From: Micropterix aruncella
Taxonomy: Eukaryota; Arthropoda; Insecta; Lepidoptera; Micropterigidae
DNA length: 64,000 nucleotides
NCBI GenBank assembly: GCA_944548615.1
Contig: OX155952.1
Span: 39,877,231-39,941,230, forward strand
Direction of reading: 5' to 3'
Shown here: in pieces, positions 45,960 to 57,723 of the stretch
Position numbering within the stretch: position 1 is the first letter of the stretch
Layout of the letters: each line of letters opens with the position of its first letter
Notes under the pieces: model-generated
Databases searched by the model: none
What the model was told of the DNA's origin: nothing
The model's input: the letters and a program-made list of their open reading frames with translations, nothing else
Position numbers and translations under genes: made by a program

Positions 45960-48337
45960 ACCTCCTTTTACCTCCCCTGCAACACTTATATGATGTGTAT
46001 TAAAGAACGTTTAAAAGTTATCTATCATGCGGCTGACTTTGTTAGCATAAGTAACGCGTTAATGAATGTTGACTGGGATAAAGTTTTATCGAAATTGGAT
46101 ACTGAAAAATCGGTTACCTATTTTTACAACTTCTTACAGGATCTTATAGACAAATATATTCCGAAGAAACTAGTAAAATCACAAACAAATTATCCACCTT
46201 GGTATTCCCGTGGTTTAATAAAATTAATTCGTCAGAAAATGAAAATGCATTCCAAATGGAAAAAATATGACAATCTTTGCCACTACCAAACTTTTTCATT
46301 ATTACGCTCACGGGAAAAGAAACTTGAGCGGGAATGTTACAAAAACTATATTGATTTCTCAGAAGAAAAAATTAACATCGCCCCTCGATTTTTTTGGACA
46401 TTTATTAAATCTAAATTTGGTGCCAATAATATTCCCTCTCATATGAGCCTGAACGATGTATCTTCAAGTGACGGCGAAACAATTACCAATATGTTTAATG
46501 ATTATTTTAACTCAGTTTTTATCCCCGACACTTCCCAAGTGAGTGACACTTCCTGTACTGATACAGCCTTATCTTCAGTTAACATCTCGACGGTAGAAAT
46601 AACAGAAAACCTTGTACATAAACTATTTCAGCAAATAGATATAAACAAGGGTGCGGGTTTCGACAACATCCATCCCATCTTAATCAGGAAGCTTAGTAAA
46701 GAGTTTTCAATACCAATCACCATAATTTATAGGAAATCTATGCTGGAGGGCTGTTTTCCTGCCATCTGGAAGAAATCTCTGGTAACTCCAATTCCAAAAG
46801 GTGGTGACAAACATGATATTATGCAGTACAGGCCTATCTCTAAGCTGAGTCTATTTGGTAAGATTTTCGAAAAAATAATTACTACGTCGTTAACCACTCA
46901 AATGCTGCACGTTGTATCAACGGAACAGCATGGGTTTTTTCGTGGTAGAAGTGTTAACACAAATCTTATCGAATACACTGACTTTTTGTTGAATGCCCTT
47001 GATTCCGGATTCCAGGTTGATGCCGTGTATACTGATTTCTCTAAGGCTTTCGACAAAATTAGTCATTCTATCCTTATACAAAAACTTTCGAAATTCGGTA
47101 TACACGGCGACCTGCTAAGATGGATCCAGTCCTATATAAACAATCGTAGTTAAGCCGTCGCCCTTAAAGGTTACCGCTCTTCGTTTCTTAATGTTCCGTC
47201 AGGAATTCCTCAGGGATCCCACCTTGGCCCTTTTCTATTTACTTTATATTTAAACGATATTGGACCGTGTTTTAATAAGTCGCATCACTTGCTTTATGCA
47301 GACGATACAAAAATATTCAAAATTGTTAAAGGTCTTGGTGATTGTGAAGATTTGCAACAGGATTTATTAAGCTTTGAGAACTATTGTAAGGATAATCAAC
47401 TAATTTTAAATACGGATAAATGTAACGTCATAACATTCACCCGAAAGCATCATCCAATTATTTATGATTACAAAATATCCAGTAATAACTTAACCCGAGT
47501 TACCAACATTCGTGATCTAGGCATTACCCTGGATTCCAAACTGCACTTTAACCTTCACATTGATAAGATCGTAGCTAAGGCTTTTAAACAACTCGGACTG
47601 ATTCTGCGCATAAGTAAACCTTTTGCCAGAGGCAACACCATTAAAATACTCTACAATGCATTTGTTCGTAGTGTCCTAGAATTCGGAAGTGTAGTTTGGA
47701 GTCCCCAGTATGCTGTTCACGTAGATAGGATTGAGAGGGTACAAAAGAAATGTTTAAAATCATTAGACTTTCGGACAGGTAGCCTCTGCACCGATTACGC
47801 AGAGAGAGTAACAACACACAAAATGCATTTTCTGTATTCAAGACGAAAATTCTTAGACAGCATTTTCTTATATAAAATTATTCATAACCACATCAACTCT
47901 GCACCCCTTTTGGGAAAAATTCTTTTTAAAATCCCGCGGTCTTCCTCCTCACGTTCAAAAGATACTTTCTATATTCCCTCTTTTCATTCAAACTACGCAA
48001 AAAATACCTTCTTCAGACGCTCTTGCATGTGTTATAATAAAGTTTTGAACGACATAGATATATTCTCAGTGTCATTAATTACTTTTAGGAAACAATTGAG
48101 TGATTTGTTGTTGCATTAGTTTTAGTTTACAGTTAATAATTTAGGTAGGGTACTCGTACTAAATGAAAACAGTTCGATCCGACTAGACATTTATATTGTG
48201 GTGGCTACATTTACAAGTTTTGTTAAAATTAATGGTAATGTAGGTCTATTTGTTTAAGTGTATTTGTAAAAACATTTGTTTATGACTGTTTTTTACCTAA
48301 ATAAAAAAAAAAAAATAAAAAAAAAAAAAACAAAAAA
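45960..48337 (+). pseudogene. 5-prime-truncated Jockey/CR1-group LINE, one nonsense codon
   Basis: ORF2 from within the linker upstream of the RT domain to the stop at 48119, then a short UTR and an A-rich tail (48301-48337). RT motifs: NKGAGFDNIHPILIRKL, YRPISKLSLFGKIFE, EQHGFFRGRSVNTNL, VYTDFSKAFDKISH, SGIPQGSHLGPFLF and LYADDTKIF (Asp pair at 47301-47306). The C-terminal part has TNIRDLGI, LEFGSVVWSPQY and RIERVQKKCLKS. A single TAA at 47151-47153, where a Gln or similar codon would stand (NNRS before, AVALKGY after), breaks one frame that is otherwise open from about 45903 to 48119. The endonuclease is absent. It lies inside the 5.65-kb transposon and so is younger than it. Confidence 0.85.
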
Positions 48338-48339
48338 GT

Positions 48340-48500
48340 GGTCACTGGTTTTCTTTGGCGGTTCTTTCCAGTGGAATCTTACTTGTAGAACTCGCCGGAA
48401 AAAATAGGAAAAAGTACAATTACTGTCTTTTGACGTTCAGTATGTGTATATTATGTATTTACATTGAATAAAAATATTTGAAATTGAATTTGAATTTGTT
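48340..48500 (+). repeat. LINE 3-prime tail
   Basis: CTTACTTGTAGAACTCGCCG, TTGACGTTCAGTATGTGTAT and a TTGAATAAAAATATTTGAAA then GAATTT-repeat end. A similar tail piece occurs near 36297. Confidence 0.6.
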
Positions 48501-48796
48501 AATTAGACTATAAAAGCCAATTTTAAATTTTCAATACATCATCACGATATCAAATATTCTGTCGTTGGCTGTACATGCCTTGGTTTTAAGGAAAACGGCG
48601 AAGTCCGTTACATATAGCGGCTCTAGTCTAGCACGAGGCCATTTGATTTTCTTTCTCATGTGCAGTTTTGACGAGGTTGTGTTTAATCTGTGTAAGCATT
48701 TTTGAGACTGTGGTCGAGAGCTCAAAAAGAATGCATCGCACTATACACTCGGCGCGGCTCCGCGGAGTATAATGAGTCACAACTTGTAGTTCGCTA

Positions 48797-48915
48797 AACC
48801 GCACCTGAGCGGAGCGTCGCAGCGCTGCGCTGCGCGTCGCGTCAAGGTATTCTCGGGTGACCAACTCGGACGCGACGCGCGGCGACGCGCAGCGCCGCTC
48901 CGCTCAGGTGCGGTT
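48797..48915. mobile_element. Small GC-rich MITE with TA duplication
   Basis: A 119-bp unit with inverted ends AACCGCACCTGAGCGGAGCG, flanked by TA (48795-48796 and 48916-48917). It shares GCACCT and CTGCGC/CGCGTCGC words with the ends of the surrounding 5.65-kb transposon, suggesting related transposases. Confidence 0.75.
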
Positions 48916-49006
48916 TAGTCCATACAAATCTATAGAAAGAATATTTTGTCGCGACGCGCAGTTACGTGCAGCGCAGCGACGCGACGCGTAGGTGCGGGCT
49001 CACCTT

Positions 49007-49165
49007 TACACAGCACAGCCATATACATGCCTCTTAGGTCTAGTTGGCTGTGCGCTTTCGACTCATTTCGGATATGCTAGCATATTTATATGCATAGAGT
49101 TTTTTTTTCGCTATACTAGTGTTTGGTTTTAACGATTCTAATGTGCTTGTATTTTTTTGTGCATT
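49007..49165 (-). repeat. Dispersed repeat R-A copy 3, split by the transposon
   Basis: Inverse copy of 11825-12010; the missing edge continues at 43330-43358. Confidence 0.8.
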
Positions 49166-49204
49166 ATTTTATAAAATAATATAAATCAAATAAAATTGTT
49201 TAGC

Positions 49205-49640
49205 GTATTAGATTGCTCAATACAGTAGGTACTACGATTTGGTAGCTAGGATTTTACTACCAAATTTCAACGTCTAGATGGCACTCATGGTTCCAAATTG
49301 ATAAAATCTTCTCTTATTATGTTCAATTTTGCGGCGTTCTTGGTATAAAAGTATAGCGGCGCACTTTAGATGGCGCTCTAAACACGCCTATATAGTATAA
49401 AATAATAACATAATAATAATTGCCCACTTTAAAGTTTAGGTAGACGGTAGATGGCGTGCTATCTCTCGGTATTATTACTGTGATGCAATCAACCTATGTA
49501 AAAAATGCATCATATGGTACTGATACTTGAATGTTATTATTGTTATCATTGGTTGAATTATTAAGTTGTTGAAATCAATCGGTCCTTTATATAAAAAAAA
49601 ACTATCAATGTTATCATAGATGGTTAAACAAATTAACGTT
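49205..49640 (+). repeat. Dispersed repeat D1 copy 3
   Basis: Shares CAATACAGTAGGT, GTCTAGATGGCACTCATGGT, GGCGCACTTTAGATGGCG and TTATTATTGTTATCATTGG landmarks with 6327-6880. Confidence 0.75.
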
Positions 49641-50000
49641 CCAAACGAAGATTTCCGCGGGTTTAAAATATTGGTTTAGCGAATGAATTTATGTATAAAA
49701 GCGGATGGAGAGTGGGTTTAAATTAAAATACTCGTACACTAAAAATCATAAATATATTTTATGTATGTCCTAATGACTCACGTAGGTATATTCGTGAATA
49801 TAGGATTTTTTATTTACCTGTAATGTTCAGCGTTTTGAAGTAAGGCCAATGAAATACAGCAGCTGGCTGCATCTTATAAATCTATAAGTGATATCTACTA
49901 AAAATGACAAAAAGATATGGTTATGTATTGTACCTCTTTTTGAGTTGTTACTCTTTATTTTAAAATTTCACAGTGGCCGAGTGTATTATCTTACTATAAT

Positions 50001-50783
50001 GGCCCGTATTCCGTTTCTCGCAGGCTTAAATTAAGATGGTGCTAAAAATTAGGAACTTAAGTTATTTTTGTTCGTTATTTTGGTGGTATTCCGTCTCATC
50101 AAAATTAAGAACCGATCTTAAATCTTAAAATTGTCCGTTTTGTCTATGGCCGTTCCAAAGCGGGGTCTTATTTTGACAGCTCGGTCGCTTGCTCACCCGC
50201 CGCCTTCTACTCGTCACCGCAAGCTGATTGTCGTTCCATTTTGTTTGTTTTTAAATGTACAAATACCACATACAAGGCTTTTTACAATACAACATACAAG
50301 GATAAACAATATATACAAGGCTATTTAAAATAATCTTCAAAAAAATATTGACACAGGTTTTTCAAGGCAAATATAGATATTATTTAACGATTGCTTACGA
50401 GAATCAGCGCTTATCGTCCATTTTTCGACTTAGAAGCCAATGCTGACATCTTGGAACATCTTTGAAATTTCGACAAAAATCTTCGAAATCACGAGAGAAA
50501 CAAGAGCTACACGGCAACTGCTCGACACAGACTGCTCGATTTAGACCGTTCTAGGTTAAGACCCTGATCAAGACCCATCCACCATGACACCTGTAGAAAC
50601 GGAAGACCAAAAATGGTCTAAACGGTGCTTAACGTCAATTTAAGCGCCTGATGAGCTCTACACAAACATGCTCCATTTAGGACCCACGAAAGGGAATACC
50701 AAAATGTCAGTTCAAAATTAGGCGTCGTTTTAGCGCGTTTTTAGACCCCAAGTTAGGCAGCTGAAAGAAACGAAATACGGGCC
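50001..50783. mobile_element. TIR element, family M4 (783 bp, AAT duplication)
   Basis: Ends GGCCCGTATTCCGTTTCT and complement of GGCCCGTATTTCGTTTCTTT, flanked by AAT (49998-50000 and 50784-50786). The interior has no recognisable transposase in either strand, so it is probably non-autonomous. The 3-bp duplication suggests PIF/Harbinger-type mobilisation. Confidence 0.8.
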
Positions 50784-50834
50784 AATATACTCGCGTTTAG
50801 TATAATTCGTGTAATATGTGTGTAAAAGTGTATG

Positions 50835-50975
50835 GCTTGTTATTCCATTCAATCGATAGAATTTAAATCCAATTTCGTTAATTTTGTCCCAACGGAAAAT
50901 AGTGACCCAGTCAAGAATCGAACCCGGAACCTTGCAATGTAAGATCATGCGACCTAATCACTGTAACACCTGCCT
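50835..50975 (-). mobile_element. tRNA-derived SINE copy 3, minus strand, truncated
   Basis: Reverse complement carries the B-box GGTTCGATTC, then TGACTGGGTCACTATTTTCC and GTTGGGAC, matching the copy at 31520-31570. The common 3-prime tail is not evident. Confidence 0.75.
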
Positions 50976-51374
50976 GTTTCGGATTATGCCAATCCTCTTT
51001 TACTGTAGCAGAAATATCTACTATGCACCAGTCGAGATAGTAAGTTTAAATTGTTTAAGGGAACAAATAAAGCTCGATATTGCTTTCTTTGATGAAGAAA
51101 AATCGATTAGCGTTGGAGGCGGATGGTCCTCTAAAATGCTGCGCTGGGTACAGAGTGGTTGAAAAACTTTCTATTTTTTTATTTCTTTTTCTCGAAAACT
51201 ATGAGCAGTACCTAAAAAGCGCTAGCGGTAAAATTGAAGCCGTTTCAGGGAATACGCTTGTCGCATACATGGAATAGTCTGATAAAAAGTTATATATTTT
51301 AACATTTTCAAACTTAATCCTTTTATCATCAACATTAGAGAAATATGCATATATAGGATGACTTGAAACCAGTA

Positions 51375-51610
51375 CGAGCAAAAATGCAACTTTTGATTAA
51401 AAAATGTGGTAGAAAAAAGGTTTAAAAACGTTGAGCCCGCTGCGCCTTTTCGCTAGGTAAAATATTGCGAATATTGTTTAATATCGATAATTTACCTAAC
51501 GCTAGATGGTTTAACGGTAGAGGTTTTTTTTTAAATAAAAACATTTTTTTAACGAACTTTTTATCAAATGTTGTTTATTTGCTCGTATTGATTTACCCAC
51601 TTTATGCGCA
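51375..51610. mobile_element. Hairpin MITE, family M2 copy 2
   Basis: Contains CAACTTTTGATTAAAAAATG, TTTCGCTAGGTAAAATATTG facing TTACCTAACGCTAGATGG, and TTGATTTACCCACTTTATG, in the order of the copy at 5917-6312. Ends are diverged. Confidence 0.6.
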
Positions 51611-52043
51611 CCAGCAAAATTAAACACACTTTACATGTGTGAAACGAGCAAGTAAATTATCAAAGGGATTGCCCTATAGCTTAAAGATTCCTTGCAGAAT
51701 TAAATAAGTACGGAAGGATTCTTCTCATGTGGCATTTTTTATGTATCTATCTTTAGTAGGGGAATGTAATCCTTTGCCTGTTGTTGAGTTTGAGTTTATG
51801 TTATTTAATTCAATATAATTGTAATTCACAGTAATTTACAGTCAAATTGACAACTTGTACAATCAAAATACGATGACCGCGTTGAAAGAGGATTGGCCAT
51901 ATTGCATCTGGACAAGAAAAAACAAAAACAATTACAAAAAGTTTGTTATATCTAAAAAGAAATCGAAAAAAGGTCGTTTTTAAGCTATATGAATAATAGA
52001 CAAAATTTTAACAAAAAGAAAAATCGACTCCAAAATTTACAAA

Positions 52044-52420
52044 TTGCAGCAGCCATGTCAATGTCATGGTAATACTTAGAACGGGTTATCATAATTGAAT
52101 GCGTATACAAAATTTTATGTGTGTGCTGTTGACCGTTAAGGAGCTCCCTCGTTGGAAGCCAACCCTGGGTGCCGCAGTCCATGGTAAAACTTAGAACAGG
52201 CAGTCGTAATTTGAATACATTACCAAATTTTGTGTCTGTGCTGTTGACCGTTGAGGAGTTCCCTCGCCGGGAGCCAACCCTGGGTGCAGCAGCCATGTCA
52301 TGATAAAACTTAGAACGGGCTATCATAACTGAATGAGTATACAAAATTTGGGGTCTGTGCTGTTGTCCGTTGAGGAGTTTCCTCGTCGGGAGCCAATCCA
52401 GGGTGTAGAATCAGGTCATG
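52044..52420. repeat. Minisatellite, about 122-bp unit, three copies
   Basis: Each unit carries GCAG(C)AGCCATG-like, AAACTTAGAACGGGC, ACAAAATTT, GTGCTGTTGACCGTTGAGGA and GGGAGCCAACCCTGGGTGC. No gene. Confidence 0.85.
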
Positions 52421-52959
52421 CTTACTATAAAAATACATGAATTGTCATCGGAATTGAATCAAAAAGCAAATTTTCAATTTCATATAATAATATTTGAGCA
52501 GTTACCTCAATTCCTCGTGGATCCCATCATCAGAACAGGATTTTGATAAAAATGGGACCAATTTGTAAGTATATTCTTTCGAATAAAAAAATAATTTTCC
52601 AAATCGGTTCATAAATAGCAGAATTCTGAGGTAACAAACATTAAAAAACAAAAGATACAACCGAATTGATAATCCCCTCCTTTTTTTGAAGTTGGTTAAA
52701 AAGTCAATAAAATGTAATGCTGTGTATCGCTTAATAATTGCGGTACATGGAATAGTTTTCTTTTATTTAGTTATAATATTTATTCTGGATTTATTTTCAG
52801 TTATATTTTGATTATTTATGTAAATCATTCACTTCGTTATATTTTCGTGATTCATTCGACGTGTTTTGAGGTAGTGCCATTGAAATGCAATTTATGACCT
52901 TTTTTAAAATACCTTATTGTAAAATGTTTAATTAAACGATATAACCTAGGTACTCCTCT

Positions 52960-53095
52960 TTTAATATCAGTGGGACTGAACACCTGGTAGCAAACATATC
53001 TATTGTGCACCAGTCGAGAGATTGGCACCAGTACAGACCCCTGGGGCACACCAGATATATTCCTAAGGTAGCCGCACGCCAGCTGCACACGTGAC
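52960..53095 (-). pseudogene. Reverse transcriptase fragment
   Basis: Minus strand reads LRNISGVPQGSVLVPISRLV. GVPQGS(V)L.P is RT motif 4 of non-LTR elements. Nothing else of the domain is clear. A related word GCACCAGTCGAGA also occurs near 51024. Confidence 0.45.
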
Positions 53096-53447
53096 CTCAG
53101 AAATGGTAGGCGAGATAAGTTCTCTGGCGTTACTGCATATACGAGTATTCATATAAAGATTTATATCGGTACCGATTAGCGTTTTATATTCGCTTCCTGT
53201 TAACAGGGGCCTATTAATAACTGGGCAATGCCAGGCTGACAAGTACAGTAAGTGCAAGGATAGCGTTACCGAGACAAATCTGTGGTACTGGTATTTAATT
53301 GATTGCGGTGAGACGCACCGCAGACAGGAAAGAGGATTATCGAGGCGGATCCCACCGTTTATGACCAAATCCGTTTCAAGATAGTACCTAAATGGTACCA
53401 AGATAGTACCTTTAGTGTTTTGCTTTGTGGAGGCTTACGCACACACT

Positions 53448-53743
53448 GGACCCGATTGCGTTTCTTTGTGGACTAAAACTAAAATTAGTCCAAGCGAACG
53501 AGACAGAGCAACTCGTTAGAGCGGAATATGAAACGAGCGATTGTCGATAAATACTACCTGTCGAAATTATACTCGTCCGATTAAATTCGGGCATATTTCG
53601 TGCGGTGTTATATTTGACCTTGGCGGGCAGTTTTAATGCGAACAAGTGACAACCGGTCATCTCACATTCCATAGCGTATTGCCCTGTCTCGTTCACACGG
53701 ACTAATTTCCGATTTTAGTTAACGAAGAAACGCAATCGAGCTC
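53448..53743. mobile_element. MITE, family M1 copy 2 (296 bp, ACT duplication)
   Basis: Same interior and ends as 783-1080 (GACCCGATTGCGTTTCTT and complement), flanked by ACT (53445-53447 and 53744-53746). Confidence 0.8.
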
Positions 53744-53749
53744 ACTGTC

Positions 53750-55495
53750 AAAAGAAACACTTGGTCAAGACTAATTTGCGTGTGTACATACAGTCCTTTT
53801 CTACGGAGTTGAACTATGGGGTACAGATTGTAACCGGGTATTGCTTTCGGCACAGTTGATTTTTACGTACGCGAATTGAGATAAAAGTTATTCCAGGAGG
53901 ATTGCTTTTTCACAAAGTTGGGTGTAATTTTAATTCATTAGTGTTTTCTTTCATAATTAGATAATTAGTATATCACTTAATTCTTTTGGTATTTTTTGGC
54001 GAAATCGTGTCGTACCAGTCTCAGACAAACTTTAGTTATGTAAAAAAGAGACAGACAGATACTTTCTAATTTCCTTTCACATGAATGCGTGTCTTCACAT
54101 GGCTTGGCGGTATGGCAGCGATGGTTAGTAATTCAGAAAATAACCGGTTAATGAAAACCGTTTGTTGAATGGTTGAATTAAATAATTTGTGGATGAAATA
54201 TGCGAGAACAATAAATATATTTTTTTACAATGTATGTATATTGGGACTGTATGCATGTTTGTATAGTGTGACTGTACAGGTTGCCTCTCATCACAGCGAC
54301 CACTCCTGATCGTTTTTGGTAAACTCTTCTTTTCAATTCACCCTGCCTAATTGAAGACCTCATGAAACTCCTCATTCTTCTGAGTATGATGTTGGTGTTC
54401 TCTTTAGGTATTAATATCATCTTTTCTAGATGACAGTCTTGGTACGCTACTTCAAATCGGCCTCAAGGTGAAGTTTTTCAACGCAAAGGCCATGACAGAT
54501 CTGACCTTGAGCTTGTTTGTCATTTCGTGGGATTTTTTCTATTTAGAGCATATCCTGAACAACAGCCAAAATCTATATTTTTATGATTTCATTAATCCCA
54601 GAAGATTTTATTGGGCCTAATTAACGGTATGATTTCTGGGGCCTAATGAAGCATTTTGTTTACATGTAAAATATGCATTCTAAAGTTCTGATAAAAAAGA
54701 GCACACTTCTAAAGATTGGCTTCACGAAAAAACTATTATTTTTGAATTAATAAAAGAGCTGAAAAGTGACTTCGTGATCAGGTAATGTTGTTATATCGAA
54801 AAAACGATTATATTCGCAGAATTAAAAGGCAAAAAATTATTAAGTTGACAAAGTGAGAGTTGTTCGAAATTTGGCCAAGGCCCAAAGTATAGAAGTTTCA
54901 TTAAAAATATTTAATTTAATTCTAAAAATATGAAATGCTCGAGGGGCTTATACTGTTTTTTTTGTTGCTTATTTTAATTGTTTGATTATTTCATACAAAA
55001 TAAGATATCTTGAACTACTGGAAAGTAACGTGCAATACTGTTTTAAGCTTTTTTGCCATATATAGAACCAATAAAAAATGAAACTTATGCTTTGGTCAAA
55101 TTTTGCATTCCCTTTTACTCTGTGAATTTGAAAACACATATTTTTTACTGCGAATAATATGCAGTTTATTTGACCTAACGACTATTAACTAACACCGGGG
55201 CCGTACGGGGCTATATAGCTTGGGCTCAGAGTTACCATTTCGAAAACTGAAGCCTCAACACATTACAATCCTGTTTTGTTAGGTAGTCGTGTAAAAAAGA
55301 ACAAAAATAATGATTTTGGACAGTCTTAATACGGATTAGTTGTCAGCCATGTAAAGCTGTCAACGATGTAAGCAGTCTTAATAGAGAGCACCTAGTTGTC
55401 AACAGTGTAAAGATTTGATAAAATTACTGCCGTCAATTCTTTAGTATGATGCTGCATAAAACATCTTCACTATCTCAAGATTGACATAGCTATTA
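53750..55495. other. Unassigned AT-rich sequence
   Basis: No motif-supported gene or repeat. Short open frames near 54180-54420 (minus) have no family resemblance. Confidence 0.4.
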
Positions 55496-55499
55496 GGGA

Positions 55500-56017
55500 T
55501 TTACAAGGTACGGTCACCAACTTACTGTCCCCAGCCTCGGATCTACAATTTTTCCGAGCCAGGGCAGAAACTTTATATTGGCGCCCCTTCCCTCAAGCAT
55601 TTGAAATTATTGATTTTAAAAAACTCCCAAAATATACTGGGTAGGATTTTGTGTATGAGAACCTTAAATAAATTTGCGTTTTTAAAATTACCTATTTGCT
55701 AATAACTTTTTCTTATGTGTGACATTAATATATAAAACACACAATCAGTGTAGACAAACTGTGTAACAAGCCAGACTATATAGACACCTTCGATTCTTAG
55801 GTCCCAGCAAATTTTATTACCTAATCTTGCTATAGCTTTACTCGCCGATCTTTCCTTTCCGCGAAAAATTTGTCTCATAGGCAGTTTAATTTTCGATAGC
55901 TAGTTTCTGACTCATTGTTGAACGCAGGTTGGTTTTAATTATTTTTAGTTTGCTGAAACTTTGCCTACAGCTTGCATATGTCGTCGGTAATGAACAGTAT
56001 ATCCTTTGTATACTAAC
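55500..56017 (-). pseudogene. hAT transposase C-terminal remnant
   Basis: From 56017 downward the minus strand reads YCSLPTTYASCRQSFSKLKI followed by IKTNLRSTMSQKLAIEN. This is the hAT-family C-terminal dimerisation region (LP.T.AS.ERSFSKLK.IKT.LRSTM...L). A stop follows the IEN, with decayed matches beyond. The remaining minus-strand sequence to about 55500 may be the 3-prime part of the element, with GGGGCGCCAA and GGGGACAGTAAG words. No N-terminal zinc finger or catalytic core is seen. Confidence 0.65.
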
Positions 56018-56224
56018 CCTTTAATTTGTGAAGTAAAAAGTCGCCCGTACCGTTTCGAACGTGAAACCGTCGAGCGTGAAATCGGCGTGAATCGACGACC
56101 TCGAGAAAAACGTCCATAGGTTATAAACCACTATACGGATCATAAAAAGAAGAACTGTAAAATGATCGCATTGAATATGATTTTTTTAACTGCCCATTAG
56201 ACATTTTGCCCTAGGTAGGCGATC

Positions 56225-56640
56225 GTCCCGAGCGGGACGTTACAAATTGGTGGTATTGGGAAATACTTCTTTCAAGTAATGTTTGCACATATGTGGCAAC
56301 AGGTCAAACATACTAGTCTTTTCGTTGATTCCGATTACAAGTGGAACTTACTTTTTTAAAACGTCTAGTTCCTGGCAGAAATCGACTGGTTTTTATGTCT
56401 CTGGAATATTTTGGAGCTAGAATGGCTCCGTTTCTTGTCAGATCTTCAGTGGACATATTTACATATTATATTCGGGTTTATTCAACTCTGCTTGTGTAGC
56501 CCCATCCCCTAGTGTCTGTGGGGAGGAACGTTTATAGACGCGATGGGAATTCTCTGGCGTAGACGACCCACAAATATCGCGTTCAAATATCTACTTAGGA
56601 TGGGTTCCGAAATCAGATGAAAAATCGATAGTAGTATGCT
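56225..56640. other. Unassigned sequence
   Basis: CGGGACGTTACA near 56235 and GTGAAGTAAAAAGTCG near 56030 recur near 24590 and 24537, pointing to an uncharacterised shared repeat. No gene. Confidence 0.3.
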
Positions 56641-56699
56641 ATGGATGTAGCTCTCTGGATGCTAGGCGACAAGTTTTTTTCATTATACATAATTTATCG

Positions 56700-57040
56700 C
56701 CCGCGGAGCAGGTACCCCGGTTTGACCTGCCTAGATCCAGGGCTGGGTAGAGGCCGCATAAGCGACATAGAATCCGTAACCAGACTGGAGTACGAAGGAG
56801 TTCCTTTAAATCTGGTAGACAGGGAGCGAGGACTACCTTACTGTGTGGCAATTCCCAGCGCCTTGCGGTTCGTACTTGGCCTATGGCGGGCATGTGACGG
56901 AGATTTTATTTGTCGATTGTTTTGTCCCAAGTCATTATTTTCATTCCGGGACGAAACAACTAAAACAGTCGTTATAACGTCCTGGGGGAAGGGGGGGTGG
57001 TTCGCTCGTAGCAACAAATAACTCAAGTCAAGGACTATCA
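56700..57040 (+). repeat. Dispersed repeat R-B copy 3, diverged
   Basis: Shares GGCATGTG(A/G)CGGA, the CTAAAA or TTAAAAT then CCTG segment, GGTTCGC(T/C)CGT and TAACTCAAGTCAAGG/ACAGCTCAAGG with the ends of 19436-20072 and 23265-23883. Confidence 0.5.
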
Positions 57041-57559
57041 ACTGATCATAAAACCGCCCTTCGTCAATTTACGCATTTTTCAGAATTATTCTATAATTGG
57101 TGCATTTTATTGTAAATTAAGTATTCAATAAAAATGGCAGAACTCCAGTGATCTCCTAAAATCGCTAAGTGCGATAGCTAGCCAAAATGTAGGTGTAGTT
57201 TCGTTTGGTTTTCTCTGTTGTGCATTGTTTCTGCATTCCGATAGGTGAATTCCATTTGGTCATTATCATACCCTCTTTTAAAAGTACCTTTTCTAGTTTT
57301 TTTCCGGTGTAAAACCTCTGGTCACCTTAACTGCACCTAATTGCATCTTATCGTACTTCATTTCAAAATCTGTGGGAATCCTTACACCTGTAATCATTTA
57401 ATAAAAACATCGTTGTTTTTTTTGGAGCAGAATTTTTATGGCAACATCATGTTATTATACCATGAACAATTGAACAATAAACGATCGTGGCAAATTTCGT
57501 CGTTTCTTGTAACCAATTTTTTTTTCGTGTATATTGTCAAAACGTAGTGTAAGTACCCT

Positions 57560-57720
57560 CCTTTAATTGCACTTAACAACTGAGCGGTGCCGCTCCGGCG
57601 CATATTACCGGTTTGCGTGCGGTGCGGCGCCGGAACGCACTGTGTGACATTATGTAGGACGCTGCAGCGGCATCGCTCAGGCGCCGGGCCGCAGCCGCAC
57701 CGCATCGTGTGACCCGGCCC
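57560..57720. repeat. GC-rich inverted-repeat fragment
   Basis: GTGCGGTGCGGCGCCGG faces GGGCCGCAGCCGCACCGCA, ending GTGTGACCCGGCCCTTA. It is probably a truncated MITE adjoining the next element. Confidence 0.45.
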
Positions 57721-57723
57721 TTA

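Larger units (their letters stand above)
43359..49006. mobile_element. Nested 5.65-kb TIR transposon with MADF exon
   Basis: Ends are identical for 39 bp (AAGGTGAGCCCGCACCTACG and onward, 43359-43397 and inverted 48968-49006) and flanked by TA (43357-43358 and 49007-49008). Sub-terminal regions are GC-rich with CGCGTCGC and CTGCGC words. The flanks rejoin into one copy of repeat R-A: GGCTGTGCTGTG on one side and TTTGTTTGTTGACGC on the other, contiguous at 11990-12017. Inside are a MADF exon, an IS630-type deletion ORF, a truncated LINE and a small MITE. MADF proteins accompany PIF/Harbinger transposases, but that superfamily duplicates three bases and only TA is exact here, so its class stays open. 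Confidence 0.8.

Noticed and set aside
54178..54420. 80-codon minus-strand open frame rich in basic residues
   Set aside because: No family resemblance, no flanking splice or promoter evidence, and length expected by chance.
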